Source: Rivularia sp. T60_A2020_040
Lineage (GTDB): Bacteria; Cyanobacteriota; Cyanobacteriia; Cyanobacteriales; Nostocaceae
DNA length: 64,000 bases
Direction: 5' to 3'
NCBI GenBank assembly: GCA_015272215.1
Contig: JACYMD010000064.1
Span: 1 to 64,000, forward strand
The notes under the pieces: model-generated
Seen by the model: the letters and a program-made list of their open reading frames with translations, nothing else
Databases searched by the model: none
Told to the model about the DNA's origin: nothing
Shown here: positions 45,943-55,192 of the stretch, piece after piece
How positions within the stretch are numbered: the stretch's first letter is position 1
How the letters are laid out: each line of letters begins with the position of its first letter
Made by a program: the position numbers and the translations under genes

Positions 45943-48135
45943 TTAGGAAAAATGTACTGTCTGCTGATTAGCTTTTTCAGCGCTCGATTCTGATTGAGGA
46001 CTGTTGTAGTAAAAATAATTATTTGGCTCGTACTTGACATTTACGCCATTAGCAACAATTCCCAAAACATTCGTCTCAGACCTTTCGAGTAAGGACTTCG
46101 CAGCACTGGCCGTTACTGAATTGACTTTACCCGGTCTAACCACAACCAAGGCACCATCCACCATTTGCGATAGTACCGCTGCTTCTGCGCTGCCAACCAA
46201 AGCTGGAGCATCAAAAATTATACAATCATAGGTTTGAGAAAGCATTTCGATAAAACTGGTCATCCGTTCTGAATCGATTAATGCTAGAGGATTAGGAGGC
46301 ATAACCCCAGCTGTTAATACGGATAAATTTGGAGTAATTTTCTGTACAGCGTTCTCAAAATTGTTTTCGCCAACCATTACATTACTTAAGCCGATAGAGT
46401 TAATTAAACCCCAGAGGTGATGTTGGGATGGGTTATACATATCTGCATCTACTAGCAAGACTTTTCGTCCCACTTGAGCCGTTACCGCTGCTAAGTTAGC
46501 CGCAACTTCAGTTTTACCTTCCTTATTTACCGAACTCGTTACAGCAATAGAACGAACCTTCTTATCTAAACTAATAAACTTCAAATTAGCCTGAAGCATT
46601 TGATAAGCTTCATGAATTACTGTACGTGGAGATGTCGCAACTATGACTCGTTGGGAAACATCAGAATTGGAATACTCTTCAGAAGCCACTGTATTATCGC
46701 TAGCTTCAAATTTGGGAATAAAACCCAGCACTGTATATCCAAATAATGCTTCTGCTTCTTTAACTGTCTTCAGCCTTCTATCAATTAAATCAACAAAGAA
46801 TGCAGATGCTATCCCAAGTAATAAACCAGAGAATATACCACCAGCGGTAATCCCCATTTTCCTTTTTGCTGATTGTGGACTTGAATAAGCATCGGCATAT
46901 TCAATGATGCGAGCGTTACCTACAGTTTGATTTTCTGCAAGAGTAATTTCTTGTAATCTTGTAAGTAAATTTTCGAGGCTAGAACGTGCTACATCTAACT
47001 GTCTTTCTCGCTCTCTTAACTGTTTTTCCAAATTTGGTAAAACGTCAGCCCTATCTCTAAATAAATTTTTCTGTTTTTCTAAAGCTTCTATTTTTTCCGC
47101 TAAACCCAAGCGTTGGACTTGTATTTCTATCAATTTGGAAGTCAAGTCTTGCTTGATTGTCCCCATCTGTAATCCACCCGGTGCAATTCCGGGTTGATAT
47201 CCCAGTACTTCTGTAGTTCTTCGGTTTAATAAAGCTTTTAAAGCAGCCTCTTTCTCTTTCAAGTCAACTATCTTGGGATGGGATTCGGTTAAGCTAGTTG
47301 TTAATGTGGCTAAATCTGATTGAACTGTTTGTAATTGTTCTAATACCTGTTGAACTCCCGATACTTGAGAAGAAGTTATATCTACAGCCAAATTTCCAGG
47401 TAAATTTAATTGACTGCGTAATTCAGATTCCCTGGCTTCTAAATCTGCTAGTTCAGAACGAGATTCATTTAATTGGTTATTTAAACTATTGATTGTTAAA
47501 ACTGTACCTTCTGTTTCCTTTGCCAAATCAATAATTTGATTTGTAGCTTTAAATCTACGTAAATTTTCGGCTGCTTCTTCTAAATTTGTTCGCGCTTGGG
47601 GAATTTGGTTTTGAATAAATTCTCCCGCTACTTTTGCTTCCAAGCGATTAACACTAATATTATTCTTTATAAAAGATTCCATTACCTGATTGACTATTTG
47701 TTTAGCCAATTCTGGCTTTTCAGAAACATAAGACACTTTCAGTACATCAGTTCCTAACAATGCTTCTGCTTTTAAACGAATTGATTTTGGACTCCAAGGT
47801 GTACCATCATCATGTTTAAGTTCAAGAGCTTCAATTACCTCTTGTTTAAACGGTGTCGATTCTACTAATACAGCTTGAGTATCCAGAGGATTAAACTCCC
47901 GTTTTAAAGCTTCCAAATCACCTATTTTTTCTCCAACCCCTGTCAGAGATGATGTTCGGTTTGACTGAAACAATAATTTTCCACTAGCTTCATAAGCCGG
48001 TTTTTGAACTGATACAGTAAATATTGCTAAGCCTGTAAGTGTAGCAAAAACCCCCGTTACAACCAACCAACGACGTTTTAAAACCAACAAATACTTTTGT
48101 ATATCTATCTCTTCTGGATAGTTTTGATTCTCCAT
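45943..48135 (-). CDS. Wzc-like polysaccharide co-polymerase / BY-kinase, 730 aa
   Basis: Residues ~1-430 are a Wzz-type chain-length domain: an N-terminal helix near 35, a long periplasmic coiled coil, and a second helix near 425. The C-terminus is a bacterial tyrosine kinase with Walker A-like SVNKEGKTEVAANLAAV (~533), Walker A' VLLVDADMYNP, and a terminal tyrosine cluster, YEPNNYFYY. The P-loop differs slightly from the usual GEGKS/T (KEGKTE), and lysine and threonine are kept. It controls chain length and export by cyclic autophosphorylation, by family. It lies upstream of the acetyltransferase on the minus strand, with wecG/tagA-like upstream of it. Confidence 0.9.
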   Translation of the reverse strand: MENQNYPEEIDIQKYLLVLKRRWLVVTGVFATLTGLAIFTVSVQKPAYEASGKLLFQSNRTSSLTGVGEKIGDLEALKREFNPLDTQAVLVESTPFKQEVIEALELKHDDGTPWSPKSIRLKAEALLGTDVLKVSYVSEKPELAKQIVNQVMESFIKNNISVNRLEAKVAGEFIQNQIPQARTNLEEAAENLRRFKATNQIIDLAKETEGTVLTINSLNNQLNESRSELADLEARESELRSQLNLPGNLAVDITSSQVSGVQQVLEQLQTVQSDLATLTTSLTESHPKIVDLKEKEAALKALLNRRTTEVLGYQPGIAPGGLQMGTIKQDLTSKLIEIQVQRLGLAEKIEALEKQKNLFRDRADVLPNLEKQLRERERQLDVARSSLENLLTRLQEITLAENQTVGNARIIEYADAYSSPQSAKRKMGITAGGIFSGLLLGIASAFFVDLIDRRLKTVKEAEALFGYTVLGFIPKFEASDNTVASEEYSNSDVSQRVIVATSPRTVIHEAYQMLQANLKFISLDKKVRSIAVTSSVNKEGKTEVAANLAAVTAQVGRKVLLVDADMYNPSQHHLWGLINSIGLSNVMVGENNFENAVQKITPNLSVLTAGVMPPNPLALIDSERMTSFIEMLSQTYDCIIFDAPALVGSAEAAVLSQMVDGALVVVRPGKVNSVTASAAKSLLERSETNVLGIVANGVNVKYEPNNYFYYNSPQSESSAEKANQQTVHFS

Positions 48136-48305
48136 AATTCTTAATTTCAGTATATGTTTAATTCAAAAAAGTACAATCAAATCTTTAATTGCTTACTATC
48201 TTACTTGCTTCCAAGATTTTAATAGAAATACAAACAACTTCTACATTCTCTTAAAACTTCTACCTATAGATGTAACACTATTATTACTCCGTTCCCGCCC
48301 TAAAA

Positions 48306-49163
48306 CTAGCTTTCTCTCTTTATCTCTGTCCTCTGTGTTCTCTGCGTCTCTGCGGTTTTTTTTCGGTAATCTTTCAGGGGAAAAGGAGTAACTTGATTGG
48401 ACTTCATTGGCGACCACGGATTTCTATACAGTTGAAAGCGTTGCTTGAAAATCAAGTAAAGAAATGGGACTGCATCTAAAATATATCTCTTCCAAAGCCT
48501 TTTGGGTTCGCTAAAAAGTCTATACAGCCACTCTAAACCAACTTCACTCATCCATTTCGGACAGCGTTTGATATTTCCAGCTTCAAAGTTAATCGTTGCA
48601 CCAATTGCCAAAAATATCTTGATTTTAGGTAAATATTTTCTATGTTTTGCAATCCACATTTCTTGTTTAGGAGCGCCCACTCCAATTGCTAAAACTGTTG
48701 CATTTGAACAATTTATTATGTCCAAAATTTTTTGACATTCTTTGTCATCTTTTTCAAATCCAAAAGGAGGTGAGTAAGTATCAACTATAATTTCTCTACC
48801 AACTTTGGAATTAATATTTTTTCGCGCAATTTCAGCAATTCCGGCTGCGGCTCCAAGGATAAAAATTTTTATACTTTCATCGTTTTTGTAATAAGTATAA
48901 AAAGCTGGAAACAAATCGGAACCTGAAATTTTTTCTTTTATCGGTGTTCCCAAAAAATGAGACACATACATCAATATTCTACTATCACAAACTCTGTATT
49001 CTGCTTCTTGATAAACTCCATAAAAATCGCGGTCTCTTTGCAATTTCATCAGATGGTCTACGTTAGGTGTCACTACCAGACCACCATCTCGCAGATTGTT
49101 TAATAGGTCGCTCATCGCGACGTTATGAATGTTTACGTTGAGTAACTTCACCTGTGCCATCAC
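48306..49163 (-). CDS. WecG/TagA/CpsF-family glycosyltransferase, 285 aa
   Basis: The family pattern is clear: VTPNVDHLMKLQRDRDFYGVY, VCDSRILMYVSHFLG, the GVGAPKQEMWIAKH motif and AIGATINFEAG. Family members transfer N-acetylmannosamine(-uronate)-like sugars onto lipid-linked acceptors. The C-terminal tail RKKTAETQRTQRTEIKR is read from a CTCTGCG-type intergenic repeat (48322-48363) and is probably not native. It is the promoter-proximal gene of the minus-strand run, with a 1-kb leader upstream. Confidence 0.88.
   Translation of the reverse strand: MMAQVKLLNVNIHNVAMSDLLNNLRDGGLVVTPNVDHLMKLQRDRDFYGVYQEAEYRVCDSRILMYVSHFLGTPIKEKISGSDLFPAFYTYYKNDESIKIFILGAAAGIAEIARKNINSKVGREIIVDTYSPPFGFEKDDKECQKILDIINCSNATVLAIGVGAPKQEMWIAKHRKYLPKIKIFLAIGATINFEAGNIKRCPKWMSEVGLEWLYRLFSEPKRLWKRYILDAVPFLYLIFKQRFQLYRNPWSPMKSNQVTPFPLKDYRKKTAETQRTQRTEIKRES
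48322..48363. repeat. CTCTGTG/CTCTGCG dispersed repeat
   Basis: Degenerate CTCTGTGTTCTCTGCGTCTC units ending in a T-run overlap the 3' end of the WecG-like gene and supply its last codons. Confidence 0.75.
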
Positions 49164-50094
49164 CTGTATCCAAATAATGATACTACGTTTAAAATCAAAT
49201 ACCTATTAACGACTAGCCAGGTCTACTAATAATCAGGGAAACACAAATAACATTATGGAAGAAGCGCAAATCAAATGCGGCTCTTACGAGGTTGGAGTCA
49301 GAGCATTTACAGTACTGTTTGTATAATATGAATCAACGAACAGCTTAGATATAGATACTCTTCTCTAGCGCAGCAGAGGCTACAATATTCTCAATAGTTA
49401 GCTTTAAGCAAAAAAGTTCATCAACGAAAAATAATTTCAACAGTTAAAGTTTATACAAATTATGATGGTTTATATTAGATTCTTCATTTTTTTGTGAACA
49501 AACTTTAATATAACTCTAATTGGAATCATTTCAACAAATTACTGTAAAGTTAATGTGTAGAAGTAATTATATTTAATAAAGAAATTGTAAAGTTACTGTA
49601 AAAACCCGGAAACAACGGCGGTGTTTATGAATCTACAAAGCTTGTTTTTCTGGTTTTTGAAAATATTTGAGTTTTTACTTAAGTCAAATCCACATCAGTA
49701 TGCTAATAGTTAAATTAAATGAGCATCAAATATGAATGAAAAATATTTGCAAAAAAAAAATATATAATTTATACTAATATTTTTCTTTGATTGATTGTTT
49801 AATGAATGCTTTTGGTTTGGCTGTGGAGTTTTACTTTTGAAGAACTTCATATCTTGCACCATAAAAACTCCTAACTCAAAATAATTACTGATTATTTGAT
49901 TTCGTTCTTACCCGCCTGAGACTGCAAGTCTCAGTCTGATAGCAGAAGTCCATTAAAATGGACTAAAATATGACATTTTTATGTTGGTAATATTTTTATT
50001 TGTATTTTTTATTTTGTAGTTAATTATGCTTATGGTGCAAGATGTCAGGAACCAACAGTATCCTGACAAAAAAGATGAATTTCACAACAATCAT
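49164..50094. promoter_or_regulatory. Long AT-rich leader of the polysaccharide unit
   Basis: No gene is visible. Two perfect hairpins lie at 49916-49934 (CTGAGACT/AGTCTCAG) and 49947-49964 (AGTCCATT/AATGGACT). TGTAAAGTTA occurs twice near 49543 and 49588. The long, repeat-poor part (49200-49900) suggests an extended control region. Confidence 0.4.
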
Positions 50095-50152
50095 AGAAGT
50101 CGGAAAACTTGTCTGATGTGACAAATATTTATCTGAAAAAACCCGACTTCTT
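50095..50152. terminator. AGAAGTCGG...AACCCGACTTCT hairpin after the amidase gene
   Basis: The left arm starts at 50095. The right arm AAAAACCCGACTTCT ends at 50152, 11 bp from the amidase stop. It is a member of the CCCGACTT palindrome family and a likely terminator for the amidase. Confidence 0.55.
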
Positions 50153-50163
50153 ACACCATCCTT

Positions 50164-51978
50164 TTAAGGATTATTTCTGAACCACTTTGTAATACCATCA
50201 GCAAGAGTTTGCGCTAACTTTTTCTGTTGTTTGGAATTTGTCAGCCATTCAAATTCTTCTGGATTACTCATAAAACCCAATTCCAAAAGTAGTGATGGTG
50301 CTGCTTCCGGACGAGTTAACGCTAAGTTGTTCCAAAATACGCCATAAGAAGGTCTGTCTAACTTATCAACTAAATAGTTATGTAGATATATCGCCAAACT
50401 ATGAGCTTGGGGATGATACCAAAACATTCCTACACCCTTGGTGTTTTCGGCATCACCATAATCGGGGAGAGCATTGTAATGAACCGATAATGCTAAAGTG
50501 GGTTCTTCTTTAGCAATTATTTTTTGGCGATCGCCCAAAGAGACAAACTTATCATCTTCCCGCGTCATTACTACCGTTGCACCTCGTTTGAGCAACTCTT
50601 CACGCAGTAAGTTAGATACAGTTAAGTTTACATCTTTTTCTGGTAAGCCCGTCGGTCCAACGGCTCCCGATTCTTCACCACCATGTCCAGGATCTAATAA
50701 AATTTTGATTCCCGATAAAGGTTTGCGTCTACTGCGAACTAATTCGGGAGGATGACGTAATTTTAACTTTAAAGTAGTTCCTTCATATCCGAGTTTATAT
50801 CCCCACTGTTGATTTTTCTTCAAATTAAAAATATATTGCACCGCACCGGAATTTATTCCTGGAGAGGGAGGTATTTGTTGCCAATCTATGCGTGATATAA
50901 ACGGATTGTCATTAAATGGAATGGTGTCGGTTTGAGCAATCGTATTATGCAGCGTTAAGGTAAATTTATCCGAATCCTGCTTGACGGTTACGGGTACGGG
51001 AGTTTGCAGGGGAAAACTTATCAAAGTTTCGGTTTTTGATTGACTAGAAGCAACGCTGCGAATAATTGTATTGGGGATAATCGCATTCGGTAAAGTCACA
51101 GTTTCCCCGCTCTTAATCCAACCACCATATTCCAAACGCAGCCATTCACCAGTTTTACCAGTTACAGCTGAACGGGTACCCTTTGGTAATGGGGTTAGTC
51201 TAGAATGATTAGTAGAAGGGCCAGTACGAGCTACACCAAACTCAGCATTTACTTCTACAACTGGCAAATTTGCTTTTTGTAGAACAGTTATCTTTCCAGG
51301 GGCTTCTTGAGTTATTGTTTGACCGTTGAGTGTTAATTGATATGCTGGTGAAGCAAATTCAGCAGCAGATTCGATTGTGGTGCAGCCAGAATATTCGCTC
51401 TTTATAACCTTTTGGGGTTGATTCGTTCCAGTTAAAGCCGCTAAGTTACTTGGCAACTGTGCCTGTGGTGGTTGAAGTAAAAGAGGAAATTGTTTATTTT
51501 CACTCAATTTTACAGATACTGTAGCGCTTGGAGGTGCGATCGCGCTAAAACATATAAGTTCTCCTTGAAGTCTAGCAATATCAACCTGTGGAATTAATGA
51601 ATCTTTGGCAAACGCTAATCCTTGAGGTAAATCAAGTTGATCGTTAAGCCTAGTTACTTTAATTTGAATTTCTTGGGATAAATGGCGAATTGTAAACAAG
51701 TTCTCCCCTACTTGTAAAGGGAAACTTGGTGCAAAATGACCGGATTGAGAACGATTAATTGGTTTGCCATTTATCAAAACTTGTCCGGTTGGTGGAGCCG
51801 TACCAATGAAAAAGATTTTATCCGAAGTTGTTTTGTGGTTTGTCGGGGGATAAACCACTTTCAGGGATTGTTGTTGTGCCGAAGCTAAGTCGGGAGTCGC
51901 GATAGAAGCTAGTATTACTAATCCTAACAGTGGTTTCACGTCGATATTACACAAAATTCTCAACATTTGCTGTGGCAC
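50164..51978 (-). CDS. N-acetylmuramoyl-L-alanine amidase (Amidase_3), 604 aa
   Basis: A signal peptide ends near ASAQQ (residue ~36). A long beta-rich N-terminal region follows, including an SH3-like stretch (FGVARTGPSTNHSRLTPLPK). The C-terminal catalytic domain is zinc-dependent: DPGHGGEESGA, EKDVNLTVS, SVHYNALPD and the catalytic Glu in LLLELGFMSNPEE. It cleaves peptide stems from peptidoglycan in the periplasm. In filamentous cyanobacteria such amidases open septal channels; whether this paralogue does so is inferred. It is divergent from pyrG across a 47-bp gap. Confidence 0.9.
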   Translation of the reverse strand: MPQQMLRILCNIDVKPLLGLVILASIATPDLASAQQQSLKVVYPPTNHKTTSDKIFFIGTAPPTGQVLINGKPINRSQSGHFAPSFPLQVGENLFTIRHLSQEIQIKVTRLNDQLDLPQGLAFAKDSLIPQVDIARLQGELICFSAIAPPSATVSVKLSENKQFPLLLQPPQAQLPSNLAALTGTNQPQKVIKSEYSGCTTIESAAEFASPAYQLTLNGQTITQEAPGKITVLQKANLPVVEVNAEFGVARTGPSTNHSRLTPLPKGTRSAVTGKTGEWLRLEYGGWIKSGETVTLPNAIIPNTIIRSVASSQSKTETLISFPLQTPVPVTVKQDSDKFTLTLHNTIAQTDTIPFNDNPFISRIDWQQIPPSPGINSGAVQYIFNLKKNQQWGYKLGYEGTTLKLKLRHPPELVRSRRKPLSGIKILLDPGHGGEESGAVGPTGLPEKDVNLTVSNLLREELLKRGATVVMTREDDKFVSLGDRQKIIAKEEPTLALSVHYNALPDYGDAENTKGVGMFWYHPQAHSLAIYLHNYLVDKLDRPSYGVFWNNLALTRPEAAPSLLLELGFMSNPEEFEWLTNSKQQKKLAQTLADGITKWFRNNP

Positions 51979-51983
51979 AATGA

Positions 51984-53663
<1,680 letters not shown>

Positions 53664-53777
53664 AATTTCCAGAGTATTTACTCACAACGAGAAGCCGGTA
53701 AAGGCTTTATACTCTGAATACTAAGTGTTGCATTAATCATGTTTCGTCCAAATTAAAGGAAAATTTAAGGAGAAGTT

Positions 53778-54206
53778 GTGACGTATTGGGTAAAAATCTA
53801 CTACGAAAAAAAAGAATATGTAGTTGATTTTAAGCGCGTTACAGCTTTCTGCTGCGAACCAAACGGTCGGGTGACATTTTGGTTGCCTTCGAGTGCCATA
53901 CCGATCGTGATTATCCCCCACAACAACCAAGAAGATTACCAAAAAATTCTGGAATACATTGAACGTGTCAACAAATCGGAATCAGAAGGTGCATACTGGG
54001 TAAAAATCTCTTACGAAAGGAATGAATACGTTATCAACCTCAAATGTATTTCATCCTTTTGTCACGAGCCAAACGGTAGAATCACCTTTTGGCTACCCGA
54101 CAGCAGCATACCCGTAATTATCAACCCCGCAAGTAATCGGGAATCTTATGAAAAAGTCTTGCACTACATTCAACAAACAACGGGATATTCTTTGAATAAA
54201 AGTTGA
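53778..54206 (+). CDS. Two-unit tandem-domain protein, 142 aa
   Basis: GTG 53778 has an AGGAGA ribosome-binding site a few bases upstream. The protein is two tandem copies of a ~65-residue unit. Each starts YWVKI.YE...YV...K, then FC.EPNGR.TFWLP.S.IP..I, and ends in a helix (YQKILEYIE, YEKVLHYIQ). The copies are about 60% identical, so duplication is old but constrained. I do not recognise the unit; it looks like a small beta-sheet-plus-helix domain. It follows pyrG on the same strand, with a separate ribosome-binding site, and precedes the nested palindrome. Confidence 0.65.
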   Translation: MTYWVKIYYEKKEYVVDFKRVTAFCCEPNGRVTFWLPSSAIPIVIIPHNNQEDYQKILEYIERVNKSESEGAYWVKISYERNEYVINLKCISSFCHEPNGRITFWLPDSSIPVIINPASNRESYEKVLHYIQQTTGYSLNKS

Positions 54207-54236
54207 CAGTGGACAGTTGATGGTTGACAGTAGTAC

Positions 54237-54532
54237 TTGACCACATTAATTATGATGGGTAATCCGTTCGTAGTGTCCGGGTCTCGCTCCCTGTTAGTAG
54301 CTAGCGACCAAGCCTGCCCTCGAACCCTTCACTTCGTTCAAGGGTAAACTCCGTGAAGGGATGGTCGCACTACCTCAACCCCTCAAAACTTATGTGGTCG
54401 AGTACTACTACTCCGGCACATAAGTTATGAGGGGTAATGCGTTCGTAGTGTCCGGTTCTAGCTCCCTGGTGGATTCGAGCGACCAAGATGGTCGCACTAC
54501 TTCAACCCCTTAAAATTAATGTGGTGGACTGC
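54237..54532. repeat. Two-copy nested palindromic element (MITE-like)
   Basis: Copy 1 (~54237-54400) and copy 2 (~54416-54532) share GCGTTCGTAGTGTCCGG, AGCTCCCTG, GCGACCAAG, GGTCGCACTAC and CAACCCC. Each copy has inverted ends (CCACATTAATTAT or CACATAAGTTATGAGGGG with ACCCCT...ATGTGG). Copy 1's ends match copy 2's opposite ends, so the pair is also palindromic. Copy 1 carries an extra ~45-bp hairpin with CCCTTCAC/GTGAAGGG arms. No coding capacity. Confidence 0.7.
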
Positions 54533-54784
54533 TAGTAGTTGATTTCATTTAATTTGACAGATCGTATTTTAGTCCTACTCATATCTTTACAACAATAATA
54601 CGTAATATTTGGGATGCAGATGGTGGCATTAAAGCAAAAAAATATGTTTTATGGTTAAACTTAAAATTGTCATCAAGGTTTTTTCCTAGTTTTTGGAACA
54701 ACTCAACATCTACATGGTTCCAGCAGAATTAGAAACTTCAATAAAAAAGCCAGTTAAACCCAAAATAGTATAAATAAAAATTCT

Positions 54785-55180
54785 ATGTCATCAGAAATTT
54801 CAACTCCAGAAGGTATCTGGATTATTAGCGAAGAAGCATCAGAAACATCGACTTATGACGGTTCCAGGGGAAGTGGTGATAGGGGAGGAGTACTGGGAAC
54901 GGAAACTACTGAGGAAATAGTAGTAACTAAAAGACAAGGCGAAGTTGTTATTACCAAACGCAAAGTTGAGGTAAGTAAACTCAAAGGAGAAATGAGCAAG
55001 TTTCTGCAAGCAATGAGCGAAACTCTCGACGAAGCCGAAAACGCTAATTCCAAAATGCAGCTTGATGAAGTGGAGTTGTCGGTAGAAATTAATGGGGAAG
55101 GACAAATTAGCTTACTGGGAATTGGTGGTGGTAAAGCTGGAGGTAAAGGAGCAATGACGTTTAAATTCAAGCGGAAATAA
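54785..55180 (+). CDS. Pepco-like effector-associated small protein, 131 aa
   Basis: This is an acidic protein with a low-complexity Gly/Ser stretch (~25-40), a beta segment (EEIVVTKRQGEVVITKRKVEV), a helix (MSKFLQAMSETLDEAENANS) and a conserved tail DEVELSVEINGEGQISLLGIGGGKAGGK. The DEVELSVEI...G.GG tail is like the small Pepco/trypco2-type domains described as partners of caspase- or trypsin-like proteases in cyanobacterial conflict systems; the exact family name is from memory. It ends 12 bp before the orthocaspase start, so the two are almost certainly co-transcribed. It may be an adaptor or regulator of that protease. Confidence 0.6.
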   Translation: MSSEISTPEGIWIISEEASETSTYDGSRGSGDRGGVLGTETTEEIVVTKRQGEVVITKRKVEVSKLKGEMSKFLQAMSETLDEAENANSKMQLDEVELSVEINGEGQISLLGIGGGKAGGKGAMTFKFKRK

Positions 55181-55192
55181 TCGGCATATCAG

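Noticed and set aside
31478-49163. Heterocyst envelope polysaccharide (HEP) island
   Set aside because: The gene classes overlap with HEP clusters but no diagnostic gene order or regulator could be recognised, so it is called a generic exopolysaccharide locus.
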